Source of the DNA: Streptomyces rugosispiralis
Lineage (GTDB): Bacteria; Actinomycetota; Actinomycetes; Streptomycetales; Streptomycetaceae
NCBI RefSeq assembly: GCF_024505145.1
Contig: NZ_JANIAA010000023.1
Coordinates: 1-64,000 of the forward strand
Reading direction: 5' to 3'
DNA: 64,000 nt
Positions 27,321-36,454 of the stretch are shown here, piece by piece. Under the pieces are notes generated by a model, which worked only from the letters and a program-made list of their open reading frames with translations, was not told the DNA's origin and made no database searches. A program made the position numbers and the translations under genes. The stretch's first letter is position 1. Each line of letters starts with the position of its first letter.

Positions 27321-29330
27321 ATGTCCGCTCTGTCCCGACCTCGTGTCAGTGTGATCATCCCCGCCTACAACGCCCTGCCGGAGCTGACCCGGGCCGTCAC
27401 CTCCGCGATGGACCAGACTCTCGGCCAGGACCGGGTCGAGATCATCGCGGTGGACGACGGTTCGACCGACGGCACCGGCGAGGAGCTGGAGCGGCTCGCC
27501 CGCACCTGCGCCGCGCTCCACGTCATCCACCAGGAGAACTCCGGCTGCGCGGGCGTCCCCCGCAACACCGGCCTGGACCACGCCCGGGGCGACTTCGTCT
27601 TCTTCCTCGACTCCGACGACTATCTGGGCCCGGACGCGCTGCGCCGCATGGTCGCCATGGCCGACGCCCACGGCACCGACATCGTCCTCGGCAAGATCGC
27701 CTCGGTGGGCGGACGGGCCGTGCCCCGGGCCGTCTTCCAGCGCAATCAGCCCCGTACGGACATCTTCTCCTCCCACGCCTATCTGACCCTGGGCCCGTGG
27801 AAGCTGTTCCGCCGCTCCCTCATCGAGCGGCTGCGGCTGCGCTTCCCGCCCTACCGCAACTGCGAGGACAAGCCGTTCACCGCGGCCGCCTACCTCAACG
27901 CCTCCGGTATCTCGGTGGTCGCCGACTACGACTGCTACTACGTCCGCTACCGCGAGAACCGCACCAACCTCACCCTCACCGCCTCCGACCTCGCCCACCG
28001 CATGGACGGCACCCGGCTGTGCTTCGAGACCGTGGCCCGCTATCTGGAACCGGGCCCGCGCCGGGACCAGATCATGCGCCGCCATGTGGAGTGGGAGCTG
28101 TGCGGTCCGCTGCGCGCCCTGCTGCCCCGCGAGAGCGAACGGGACGCGCGGGAGACGTTCTTCCCGGAGTTCCGGCACTGGGCGAGCACCTGGGTGACCG
28201 ACGCCCTTTTCCAGCGGCTCGGCGCCCCCGACCGGCTGCTGATCCATCTGCTGCGCGCCGACCGCTTCGACGATGTGCTGACCGTGGCCCGGAACGCCGG
28301 AGAGGACGAGCGGCGCGGCCATCTCGTCGACAAGGGCCGGGTCTACTGGCTGCACCCGTTCTTCCGCGACCACGCCGCCGCCGTCCCCGACATCTGCTTC
28401 GACGTGACCGACCGGCTGCCGGTCCAGCACCACCTGGAGGCGGCGAGCTGGCACGGCGGGGTGCTGCGGCTCGCCGGGCACGCGTACGTCGAGGACGTCG
28501 ACTCCCTCGACCCGGCCACCGAGATCGTGCTGCGCAAGTACCGGGCCGACCGCCCCGAGGTCCGGCTGCCCACCACACCCTGCCTGTCCGCCCATCCGCT
28601 GCCGGGGGAGGGGCGGCGGTACGAGATGGCGGGCTTCACCGCCGAGATCGACCCGGCCACCGCGGACGGCGGCGCCCCGCTGGAGCGGGGGCTGTGGAAC
28701 ATCTACCTGGACGTCCGCGCCCAGGGCGTCAGCCGTACGGTGCGGTTCGGCAACCGCCGCGAGGGCGGTGAGGTCACCCATCCCACCCGGCGCCGCGTCA
28801 CCACCTCCCAGGGCCCGGTGACGGTGGTGCCGTACTTCACCCCGTACGGCAATATCTCGCTCGACGTCGGCGAGGTGGCCCATCCCGTCGACCCGCCCTG
28901 CCAGGTGCTCCGGACCATCTGGCGCACCCGCAGCACGCTGCTGGTCGGCGGACGGCTGACCGAGGAGGCGGTGCGGGACGGCGGGGCGCTGCGGCTGCGC
29001 GCCGAGACCGGGACGGGCGCGGTGCACGAGGTGCCGGCGCGCGGTGAACAGGGCGGCTCGGTGAACGTCTTCACCGCCCGGCTGCCGATCGGGCGCCTGG
29101 GACCGGGCTGCTGGACGCTGACGCTGATCATGGAAGGACCCGGGGAGGACGCGCCGCGCCGCACCGCGATCGTGCCGTACTTCGACCGGCTGCCCGCCAC
29201 CCGCTGGCTCCGCTTCGGCTGCCGTCCGTACTACGCCAAGCCGGTGGCCCTGGGCCCGACCCGGGCCCTGGGCCTGGAGGTGGCTCCGATCAAGGTCGTC
29301 ACGGGGGTGCGGCGGCGGCTGGGACGGTGA
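27321..29330 (+). CDS. GT2 glycosyltransferase with C-terminal beta-rich domain
   Basis: A 669-residue protein. The GT2 domain occupies residues 1-220: VSVIIPAYNALPELTRAVTS, IIAVDDGSTDGTGEELERLA and FVFFLDSDDYLGPDALRRM, with the DSD/DDD-type metal site. A helical middle region (residues 230-360) and a beta-sandwich-like C-terminal half follow, resembling the accessory domains of teichoic-acid glycosyltransferases. The ATG at 27321 has ggagg at 27311. It is probably co-transcribed with the upstream GT gene (53-bp gap). It is a clear paralogue of the gene it faces, with the same segment order and ends only 15 bp apart. Confidence 0.88.
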   Translation: MSALSRPRVSVIIPAYNALPELTRAVTSAMDQTLGQDRVEIIAVDDGSTDGTGEELERLARTCAALHVIHQENSGCAGVPRNTGLDHARGDFVFFLDSDDYLGPDALRRMVAMADAHGTDIVLGKIASVGGRAVPRAVFQRNQPRTDIFSSHAYLTLGPWKLFRRSLIERLRLRFPPYRNCEDKPFTAAAYLNASGISVVADYDCYYVRYRENRTNLTLTASDLAHRMDGTRLCFETVARYLEPGPRRDQIMRRHVEWELCGPLRALLPRESERDARETFFPEFRHWASTWVTDALFQRLGAPDRLLIHLLRADRFDDVLTVARNAGEDERRGHLVDKGRVYWLHPFFRDHAAAVPDICFDVTDRLPVQHHLEAASWHGGVLRLAGHAYVEDVDSLDPATEIVLRKYRADRPEVRLPTTPCLSAHPLPGEGRRYEMAGFTAEIDPATADGGAPLERGLWNIYLDVRAQGVSRTVRFGNRREGGEVTHPTRRRVTTSQGPVTVVPYFTPYGNISLDVGEVAHPVDPPCQVLRTIWRTRSTLLVGGRLTEEAVRDGGALRLRAETGTGAVHEVPARGEQGGSVNVFTARLPIGRLGPGCWTLTLIMEGPGEDAPRRTAIVPYFDRLPATRWLRFGCRPYYAKPVALGPTRALGLEVAPIKVVTGVRRRLGR

Positions 29331-29345
29331 GCCGCGCCGCCGGGC

Positions 29346-31361
29346 TCACTGGTTCAGCCCCAGCCGGTTGCGTACGGCGGCGAGCAGCCGGACCGGGGCC
29401 ACCCGCAGCTCCAGGGTCACCTCGCCGCGCCCCATGAGCGGCTTGGCGTAGTACGGACGCCCGCGCCGCACCCAGCGGGCGCCGGGCAGCCGGGCGGGCG
29501 GTGGCACGGGCGCGGCGGGCGCGGTGCGCCCCGGGGCCTGGCCGTCGTCGCCGGGGGCGACGACGGCCAGCGTCACCGTCCACCGGCCGCGGCCCAGGTC
29601 CCGCACCGGCAGCCGGGCGGTGAAGGCGCCCGCCGGATGCCCCGCGGCGAACCGCACCGGCTGGTCGAAGATCCGTCCGTCGGTGTGCTCGGCGCGCAGC
29701 CGCAGCAGCCGCCCGCGCGCCGGGGTGCCGGGCGGCAGCAGCCGTCCGGCGACGACGAGGGTGCCCTTGTCCGACGGGTGCCACACGGCCTCCGTCACCT
29801 CACAGGGCGCCCCGCGCGGGGCCGGGCCGATGTCGAGGGAGAGATTGCGGTACGGGCTGGTGAAGTACGGCGTGACCCGGGCGCGCAGCCCCGGCCCGGC
29901 GGCCACCACCCGGCGCGCGGTGCCGATGTCGAGCAGGTCGTCGTGGTGGTTGCCGAACCGCACCGTACGGCTGATGCCCTGGGCGCGGACGTCGAGGAAG
30001 ACGTCCCAGACCCCGGGCCGCAGCGGGGTGCCGCCGTCGGCGGTGGCGATGTCCACGTCCGCCTCGAACCGCGCGGGGTCGTCCTCGGCCGTGGCCTCCA
30101 CCGGGATCCGCACCTCGTCCCACGCCTCGCGGCGGCGCAGCACCAGCTCGGCGCGGTCCTCCTCGGGGTCGGCCGCCAGCCCGTCGATGGCCGCCCGGCC
30201 GCGCACCCGCAGGGTGCTGCGGCCGTGCCAGCCGGCGCCCGCGAGGTGGTGCCGGACCGGCAGCCGGTCGGTGACGTCGAAGCAGGCGTCGGGGACCTCG
30301 GCGTCGGGGTCGCGGAAGAAGGGGTGCAGCCAGTAGACGCTGCCCTTCTCCACCAGGTGGCCGCACCGGGCGTCCCGCTTGGCGGTGCGCACGACGGACA
30401 GCAGATCCTCGAAGCGGCCGGTGCGCAGCAGATGGACCATCAGCCGCTCGGGCGCGGTGAGGGTGCGGAAGAGCGCGTCGGAGCAGTGGGCCAGCGCCCA
30501 GCGGCGCAGCTCGGGCAGGAACCGCTCGCGGACCTCGGTCTCGTCCTCGTGCGGCAGTGCGCGCAGGGCCGGGCACAGCTCGCGCCGGATGTGGTGGCGC
30601 ATCACCGCGTCGCGGCGGGTGCCGGTCCGGGTGTGCCGGGCGGCGGTCTCGAACAGCGGGCGCATGGCCTCGACGCGCTCGGCGAGACCGGGGGCGGCGC
30701 GGCCCGGGTTCGGGCCCAGGTGGTAGCAGTCGTAGTCGGCGACGACGGAGATCCCGGAGGCGTTGAGATAGGCGGCCGCGGTGAAGGGCTTGCCCTCGCC
30801 GTGGCGGAGGTGGGCCGGGAAGCGCAGCCGCAGCCGCTCGATCAGGGAGCGGCGGAAGAGCTTGCAGGGTTCCAGGCTGGCGTAGGCGTGGGAGCTGTGG
30901 ATGTCGGTGCGGAGCTGGTTGTGGCGGAAGACCGCCTTGGGGACGCCGCGCCCGTCCGGGGAGACCATCTTGCCCAGGACCACGTCGGTGCCGTTCTGGT
31001 CGGCCATCGCGACCATGCGGCGCAGCGCGTCGGGCGCCAGCCGGGCGTCGGCGTCCAGGAAGAAGACGAAGTCGCCGGTGGCGCGGGCAAGTCCGGTGTT
31101 GCGGGGGCCGCCGGCGCCGCCGCGGCAGGGGTGGGGGTCGCGGACCACATGGAGCGAGGGGCACCCGGCGGCGAGCCGGTCCAGCTCCTCCGCGGTGCCG
31201 TCGGCCGATCCGTCGTCGACGGCGATGATGTCGAGGCGGCTGAGCCCGAGGGTCTGCTCCATGGCGGAGGTGACGGCCCGGGTGATTCCGGGCATGGCGT
31301 CACGGGCGGGGACGATCACGCTGACACGGGGAGGCGGGCCGGGGCGGTGATTGCGCGGCAT
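29346..31361 (-). CDS. GT2 glycosyltransferase, paralogue in opposite orientation
   Basis: A 671-residue protein with the same layout as its convergent neighbour: VSVIVPARDAMPGITRAVTS, IIAVDDGSADGTAEELDRLA, DFVFFLDADARLAPDALRRM, shared motifs LFRRSLIERLRLRFPA and YLNASGISVVADYDCY, then the beta-rich C-terminal half ending KPLMGRGEVTLELRVAPVRL. Asp residues of the DxD motif are kept. It probably acts on the same wall polymer with a different sugar or linkage. The ATG at 31361 follows ccggag. The gene may have arisen by an inverted duplication. Confidence 0.87.
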   Translation of the reverse strand: MPRNHRPGPPPRVSVIVPARDAMPGITRAVTSAMEQTLGLSRLDIIAVDDGSADGTAEELDRLAAGCPSLHVVRDPHPCRGGAGGPRNTGLARATGDFVFFLDADARLAPDALRRMVAMADQNGTDVVLGKMVSPDGRGVPKAVFRHNQLRTDIHSSHAYASLEPCKLFRRSLIERLRLRFPAHLRHGEGKPFTAAAYLNASGISVVADYDCYHLGPNPGRAAPGLAERVEAMRPLFETAARHTRTGTRRDAVMRHHIRRELCPALRALPHEDETEVRERFLPELRRWALAHCSDALFRTLTAPERLMVHLLRTGRFEDLLSVVRTAKRDARCGHLVEKGSVYWLHPFFRDPDAEVPDACFDVTDRLPVRHHLAGAGWHGRSTLRVRGRAAIDGLAADPEEDRAELVLRRREAWDEVRIPVEATAEDDPARFEADVDIATADGGTPLRPGVWDVFLDVRAQGISRTVRFGNHHDDLLDIGTARRVVAAGPGLRARVTPYFTSPYRNLSLDIGPAPRGAPCEVTEAVWHPSDKGTLVVAGRLLPPGTPARGRLLRLRAEHTDGRIFDQPVRFAAGHPAGAFTARLPVRDLGRGRWTVTLAVVAPGDDGQAPGRTAPAAPVPPPARLPGARWVRRGRPYYAKPLMGRGEVTLELRVAPVRLLAAVRNRLGLNQ

Positions 31362-31484
31362 GCTGGCTCCGGAGAGTGTGCGGGGGGCTCAGGAGGCGTG
31401 AGAGAGGGGGGCTCCTGGGGGCGGGGCCTGGGGTGGAAGCTCATGGTGAGGGCCTGGGGTGAGGTCCGGGTGTGGGAAGTGCTG

Positions 31485-31645
31485 CTACCGGGTGACGTAC
31501 ATGTGGGGTGTCGTGTTACCGGGTGCCGTACGGGTGGGGTGTCGTGTTACCGCGTGACGCACATGGGGGATGCCTCGCCACTGGGTGGATGTCTCGCCAC
31601 TGGGTGGATGTCTCGCTACCGGGTGGATGTCTCGCTACCGGGTGA
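31485..31645. repeat. Minisatellite upstream of GT2 gene
   Basis: The 273-bp gap 31362-31634 has no gene. Between 31485 and 31645, units of 36-39 nt beginning gctaccgggtgacgtacatg or a variant give way to 19-20-nt units based on actgggtggatgtctcgc (four copies). The last copy runs into the 3' end of the next gene. Confidence 0.8.
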
Positions 31646-33833
31646 TGGACCAGCGTCCGGCGCCGGGCGGCGGGGCCGTGTGGAGGTCGCGCAGCCGGAC
31701 GACCGCCTCTCCCTTCTCGGCGAGCGCGTCGACGGCGTCGGTGAAGCGCTGGATGGACGGTGGTGTGGCGGGGCCGAGGAGAAACTCCTTCACCTCGCGG
31801 CGGGCGGTGCGCAGCTCGTCGAGGGAGGGGTCGAAGAGCGGGCGCAGGAGGTTCTGCATTGCTGATGCCCCGGGACCGAGCGGATAGGCCGCCCTGGCCA
31901 TGACGTTCTGCCGCCGGAACTCCTCCTCGCCGAGCCCCGCCGGGGCGGTGAGGGCGTACGGCTTGAGGGTGGCGAGGAAGTCGCCGACCACGTCGGAGGG
32001 GTCGCCGATCAGCAGATCGGCCTGGTCGAAGCAGGAGTGGAGGGTGGGGGTGTCCCCCTCGATCACCTGGTGGAGCCAGGGCGGTGAGGCCGCCCAGTGG
32101 GCCTGGTGCCACTCCCGGCGCAGCCCCTCCGCCTCGGTGAGCAGGGCCGGGTCGGGTGCGGCGCGGTCCCTGGTGAGCATGGCCTCGTCGGCGTCCGCCC
32201 GGCGCAGCCGGGCGTCGAGCGCGGCGATGCGCTTGGTCAACTCGGCGCGGTGGCGGGCGGCTTCGGTGCGGAGGGCTTCGGCGCGGAGTGCTTCGGTGTG
32301 CGGGGTGCCGGTGTGCGGGGCCTGGGTGTCGTCGGGCTGCTCGCGGATGGCGTCCGCGGTTACGGCGTCCCCGCCGAGGGCTTCGGCGGCGAGGGCGTCC
32401 GCGCTGAGGGCGTCGGCCGCGAAGGTGCCCTCACCGAGGGCGTTCGCGGCGCGCCGCTCGTTCGCGGCCTGGATCAGGGCGACGATACGGCGGTGGGCGG
32501 CGAGGTCCTCGGGGGAGCGGTGGCCGGTGGGCGGATGCGGCCGGTAGAGCAGCCGGACCGGGGGCTCGCTCGCCAGCAGGGCTCGTACGATCGGCTCACC
32601 CGCCGCGAGGTCACGGGTGGGCGCGTACAGCACGGTGGGCATGGGCGCGGGTGCGGGCATGGACGTGGACGTGGGCGCGGGGCCGGGGGCATGGCCGGGG
32701 CCCGCGACGCGCAGACCGTCGAGCTGGGGACGGCCGATCTCCACGATGTCGGCGTCCTCGACACCGACCGCGGCCTGCACATAGCGGCGGCGGCCCGCCT
32801 CGCCCGCGACCCACACCTGGTCGTAGACCTTGCTGTACGGATCCACGGCCGCGGTCTCGTCGCCGTCGCCGGGGGCCAGGAAGACGTGCTGCATGGTGGG
32901 GATCCGCAGGAGGTGGATGTTCCGGCCGGTGTTGGCGGGGTAGAGCGCGACCCGCACCCCGCTCAGGTCCAGCTGCGACAGATGGGCGGCGCTCGGCACG
33001 CACAGCACCGGCAGCGGGGTCGGCTCCAGGGCCTCCAGCAGCTCCCGTTCGCGCAGGATGACCAGGGACGGGGTGTGCAGCGCGGCCACGGGCCCCAGCC
33101 ATCGGGTGACCTGGTCGGCGCGTTCGCGCGGGCCGGAGAAGTAGAGCACCGTGCGGGGGCGGTGACCGATCAGCCAGGCGTCCACCTCGGCCAGCACCTC
33201 GGCGGCGCCGGGCAGCCGGCGGGTGGCCCGGACGAGATACGGGACGAGTGCCACCACCGTGATCAGGGAGGACCCGGCGGCGAGGGTGAGCGCCGCCACC
33301 ACCCAGCGGGCGTCACCGGTCGTCAGCGACGCGGTGAGCCCGAGCAGGGCGGACAGCTCGTAGACCAGGATCCGCTGACCGGGCCATTCGGTGAGTCTGC
33401 GGGGTGGCCGGTCGCTGATGTTCAGTCGGCGCAGATCGATGTTGCGGGCCGCGACCGCGAGGGCGCGGCGGCGCCGGATGAGGGTGGTGAGCGCGGCGTG
33501 CAGGGCCTGCCCGGCGAGCAGACACAGCACCAGCGTCATGGCCGCGGCCAGCCCGATGGGCCCGGTGACATGGAGTCGGCCGAGCAGCAGGAGCAGCAGG
33601 ACGCAGCGGAACTCGAAGCGTGACGTGGCGCCCATGTGGAGCCGCCCCAGACGGGTCATCAGCCCCGGCGCGGTGCGGTGCAGCAGCAGCTCGCAGCCGC
33701 ATCCGGCCAGCCCGGCGGCCGCGAAGACCCCTCCGGCGCCGGTGAGCGCCGCCACCGCCATGGCCACCAGACACCCGGTCAGCGCGGCGAAGGCCACGAG
33801 ATCGCGGGGGCTTTCGATACCGAGGCGGTTCAT
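31635..33833 (-). CDS. Membrane-anchored TagB/CDP-glycerol transferase-like protein
   Basis: A 732-residue protein. The N-terminal third has about five hydrophobic helices (LVAFAALTGCLVAMAVAALT, IGLAAAMTLVLCLLAGQALH, WVVAALTLAAGSSLITVVAL). The C-terminal part has segments recalling CDP-glycerol glycerophosphotransferases: YSKVYDQVWVAGEAGRRRY, VEIGRPQLDGL, VLYAPTRDLAAGEPI and CFDQADLLIGDPSDVVGDF. An Ala-rich, likely coiled-coil insert encoded by short repeats lies near residues 485-560. The DYSS motif of classical enzymes is replaced by GDPSD, so activity is uncertain. The ATG at 33833 was chosen because the upstream 50 codons are Arg/His-rich and non-conserved. Confidence 0.75.
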   Translation of the reverse strand: MNRLGIESPRDLVAFAALTGCLVAMAVAALTGAGGVFAAAGLAGCGCELLLHRTAPGLMTRLGRLHMGATSRFEFRCVLLLLLLGRLHVTGPIGLAAAMTLVLCLLAGQALHAALTTLIRRRRALAVAARNIDLRRLNISDRPPRRLTEWPGQRILVYELSALLGLTASLTTGDARWVVAALTLAAGSSLITVVALVPYLVRATRRLPGAAEVLAEVDAWLIGHRPRTVLYFSGPRERADQVTRWLGPVAALHTPSLVILRERELLEALEPTPLPVLCVPSAAHLSQLDLSGVRVALYPANTGRNIHLLRIPTMQHVFLAPGDGDETAAVDPYSKVYDQVWVAGEAGRRRYVQAAVGVEDADIVEIGRPQLDGLRVAGPGHAPGPAPTSTSMPAPAPMPTVLYAPTRDLAAGEPIVRALLASEPPVRLLYRPHPPTGHRSPEDLAAHRRIVALIQAANERRAANALGEGTFAADALSADALAAEALGGDAVTADAIREQPDDTQAPHTGTPHTEALRAEALRTEAARHRAELTKRIAALDARLRRADADEAMLTRDRAAPDPALLTEAEGLRREWHQAHWAASPPWLHQVIEGDTPTLHSCFDQADLLIGDPSDVVGDFLATLKPYALTAPAGLGEEEFRRQNVMARAAYPLGPGASAMQNLLRPLFDPSLDELRTARREVKEFLLGPATPPSIQRFTDAVDALAEKGEAVVRLRDLHTAPPPGAGRWSITR

Positions 33834-33943
33834 GACGCGTGCCCTTCGCGGCGGATGAGTCGTTCTGACTGCACACTGTAGGTGAATAGTCCTATTTATG
33901 CCTTTTGGTGTGATGTGGCGTGCTGCGGTGTGGAGTGGGCGAG
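33834..33943. promoter_or_regulatory. 110-bp divergent promoter region
   Basis: An AT-rich patch at 33877-33902 (gtgaatagtcctatttatg), unusual for this window, lies between the divergent TagB-like and membrane glycosyltransferase genes and probably contains both promoters. Confidence 0.4.
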
Positions 33944-35698
33944 GTGAGGCTGAGCGTGCGGAAGCGCGGGATCTCCGAACCAACGGCGGTCGTGCTCCCG
34001 ACGGCCGTCATGCTCGGGCTGGGGCTGTGGGGCCTGGACCGGGGCACGATGTGGCGCGATGAGTCCGCGACGTACCAGATGGCCCGGCGGACCGTCCCTC
34101 AGATCCGCGACGCGCTCGGCACGGTGGACGCCGTCCACGGGCTCTACTACCTGCTGATGCACCCGATCCTGGCCCTGCGGCCCTCCGAGGTGACCCTGCG
34201 TCTGCCCTCGGTACTCGCCGCCGTGGCCGCCACCGCCCTCGTCGCCACCCTGGGCTGCCGCCTCGCCCGCCCCCGGGTGGGCCTATGGGCCGGGCTCCTC
34301 TACGCGACCACGCCGGTGGTCACTCACTACGCCCAGGAGGGCCGCTCCTACGCGATGGTCGCGGCGAGCGCGGCGGGGGCGACGTACCTGCTGGTGGGCG
34401 CGGCGGGGCTGGCGACCGGCCGGTCGGACGGCCGGGCGGACGGCCGGCGGGACGGCCGGGCGGGCGGCCGGGCGGACCGGTCCGCGAGGGGGCCGGCCCT
34501 CGGGCCCGGTCCCGTGCCGGGTGCGACCCCCGCGCCAACGCCCACGCCCACGCCCGCCCCCGGTCCCCACGCGGCGTCCCGCCCGGCTGGGCCCGCGGAC
34601 GAGGCGGCGTCGGCCACACGGGTCGGTTCGGCCGTACCGGTCCGCGACGAAGTGCCCCGCCTGGCGCCGGGTCCGGGCGGGCCCGAAGCGAGGGGGCACG
34701 CGGCAGGGTGGCGCTGGGCCGCGTACGGGGGCGTGGTGGCCGCGACCGCGCTGCTGCACGTCTTCGCGGTGCTCATGCTCACCGCGCACGCGTTGACGCT
34801 GCTCCTCTCGCGTGCCCCGCGCCGTGTGTGGTGGGGCTGGGGGAGCGCGGCGGCCGGGGCGGTGGGGGTGGTGGTGCCGCTGGCGGTGGTGGCACGGCGG
34901 CAGAGCGCGCAGCTCGCCTGGATGAGCCATCCGACGCCGGGTCGGCTGTGGGCGGTGGTCGAGAAGTTCGCGGGCCCCAGCGCGCTCGTCCTCGCCGTCA
35001 ACCTCCTGCTGATCGTGACCGCCGTGATCCGCCCCCGCCGGACGGCGCTGACCGCGGTCGCCCTCCCCCTGATCTGCGTCCCGCCCGTCCTCCTCTTCGC
35101 CCTGGCCCTCCACCGCCCCTGCTTCCACGAGCGCTACCTCCTCTTCGCCCTGGCGGGCGTCCCCCTGCTGGCCGCGGCGGGGTTGGACCGGCTGGCGGGG
35201 GCGGCGGCGGGCCGGCTGGTCGGGGCGGAGGCCCGGCGCCACCGCGCCGTGGCCGCCGCGGCCGGGGCCCTCGTGGTCGGCTGCGCGTTCGTCTGGCAGC
35301 TCCCGCTGCACCAGCGGGAGCGGGAGCCGTTGAGCCGTCAGGACGACCTGGCGGCGCTGTCCACCGCGGTGGGGCGGCTGACCCGGCCGGGTGAGCCGGT
35401 GCTGTACGACCCGCCCAAGGAACGGCGGATCGCGATCGCCTACCCACGCCCCCTCGCCGGGCTCCGCGACATCGCGCTGAGCACCCCCGGCCCGGCCTCC
35501 GGCACGCTCTACGGGGTGGACGTCGGCCCCGCCGAGCTGCTGCGACGGCTGGCCGGGGCGCGCTCGGCATGGCTGATCGCGGCCGATGAACCGGAGGCAC
35601 GCCGCTCGAAGGCGGCCGTGCTGACGGGGCACTTCCGGCTGGCGTACTCGCTGTGCCTGCCCGGTATTCGCCTGGAGCGCTACGTGCGGGCGGTCTAA
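33944..35698 (+). CDS. Polytopic glycosyltransferase (GT39/GT83-like)
   Basis: A 584-residue integral membrane protein. After TM1 (VVLPTAVMLGLGLWGL) comes TMWRDESATYQMARRTV, with the acidic dyad typical of polyprenyl-phosphate-sugar-dependent GT-C enzymes of the PMT/ArnT type, then HGLYYLLMHPI and ATTPVVTHYAQEGRSYAM. About nine to eleven TM segments are interrupted by a Pro/Gly-rich cytoplasmic loop at residues 170-250. The GTG at 33944 is preferred because GGAG lies 8 nt upstream; a GTG at 33920 is also in frame. It probably transfers a lipid-linked sugar on the outer face of the membrane, onto wall polymer or protein. Confidence 0.8.
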   Translation: MRLSVRKRGISEPTAVVLPTAVMLGLGLWGLDRGTMWRDESATYQMARRTVPQIRDALGTVDAVHGLYYLLMHPILALRPSEVTLRLPSVLAAVAATALVATLGCRLARPRVGLWAGLLYATTPVVTHYAQEGRSYAMVAASAAGATYLLVGAAGLATGRSDGRADGRRDGRAGGRADRSARGPALGPGPVPGATPAPTPTPTPAPGPHAASRPAGPADEAASATRVGSAVPVRDEVPRLAPGPGGPEARGHAAGWRWAAYGGVVAATALLHVFAVLMLTAHALTLLLSRAPRRVWWGWGSAAAGAVGVVVPLAVVARRQSAQLAWMSHPTPGRLWAVVEKFAGPSALVLAVNLLLIVTAVIRPRRTALTAVALPLICVPPVLLFALALHRPCFHERYLLFALAGVPLLAAAGLDRLAGAAAGRLVGAEARRHRAVAAAAGALVVGCAFVWQLPLHQREREPLSRQDDLAALSTAVGRLTRPGEPVLYDPPKERRIAIAYPRPLAGLRDIALSTPGPASGTLYGVDVGPAELLRRLAGARSAWLIAADEPEARRSKAAVLTGHFRLAYSLCLPGIRLERYVRAV

Positions 35699-35707
35699 GC
35701 TCTGCGG

Positions 35708-36061
35708 ATGACCTTGGAATGGGAACAGGTAATCGTTCATTCGGAAGATCCGGTGGCCCTGGGGCAGTGGTGGGCCGAGGCTCTTGGCTGGGTTGTGGTC
35801 TACTCCTCCGATGACGAGTTCGAGATCCGTCCGGAGCCGGATCGCCTGCCAGGGTTGGACTTCGTCCGGATCGCTGAGAGCAAGAAGGCCAAGAGCCGAC
35901 TGCATCTCGACTTCAGGCCTGATGACCAGGACGCCGAGGTGGCTCGTCTGGTGGCGCATGGCGCACAGCGTGTCGATATCGGCCAGGGTGAGCAATCGTG
36001 GATCGTATTGGCGGATCCCGAAGGCAACGAGTTCTGCGTCCTCGCCCAGCGCCGCCAGTAA
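35708..36061 (+). CDS. VOC superfamily (glyoxalase-like) protein
   Basis: A 117-residue single VOC module: MTLEWEQVIVHSEDPVALGQ at the start, WWAEALGWVVV, RLHLDFRPDDQ and WIVLADPEGNEFCVL. The paired beta-alpha-beta-beta-beta units and the DPEGNEF signature are typical of glyoxalase_6-type proteins. These may be metal-dependent lyases, dioxygenases or antibiotic-binding proteins; the function is open. It begins 9 bp after the membrane glycosyltransferase stop. Base composition is a little less GC-rich than in its left neighbours, and it may mark the left edge of the accessory segment. Confidence 0.85.
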   Translation: MTLEWEQVIVHSEDPVALGQWWAEALGWVVVYSSDDEFEIRPEPDRLPGLDFVRIAESKKAKSRLHLDFRPDDQDAEVARLVAHGAQRVDIGQGEQSWIVLADPEGNEFCVLAQRRQ

Positions 36062-36454
36062 GCGCCCCCGCGCAGCGAACCGCCGTTATCCAGGCCCTTC
36101 CGGCGTCTGAGGAGCGGAGCCCCGGCGGTGGTGAGGGGGCGGAGCCCCCTCTTTCGGGAAGGGGCGGGATGTCGCTGACCTTTCTTGGCAACCCCCGTGT
36201 ACTGGCCGGACGAAACTCGCAGGTCAACCGGGCTGTGACGCTGCCAACCCTTCTTGGCGGCCCCTCGGCACCGGGAAGTCACGGAAGCGAGCGAGGCGGC
36301 GCGGTGTTGTGGGTCGCCGTGGGGCGGGCAGGTTCCCTGTGAGAGCTGGGCCGAGTGCGCTCGGGTCCTGCGCCTGTTCCGTTCGCCCTGGGCGTCCGGG
36401 CGTCTGGACCTACCATCGGAATACAGCAGCCGGAGCGAACGCACTGGGGTGATC
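36062..36454. other. 393-bp gap with terminator-like hairpin and repeats
   Basis: gggggcggagccccc (36135-36149) is a compact hairpin that could end the VOC transcript. ttcttggc recurs at about 36182 and 36253 within similar contexts (ttcttggcaacccc, ttcttggcggcccc). The in-frame extension of the XRE gene through this stretch is not protein-like. The XRE promoter should be near 36400-36440 but has no clear consensus. Confidence 0.45.

Noticed and set aside
31485..31645. CRISPR or phage attachment array
   Set aside because: Repeats abut with no unique spacers, and no cas or integrase gene is nearby.
29637..31865. Plus-strand frame of 742 codons over the second GT2 gene
   Set aside because: The antisense strand encodes a complete GT2 protein; this frame shows only low-complexity Gly/Val/Arg.
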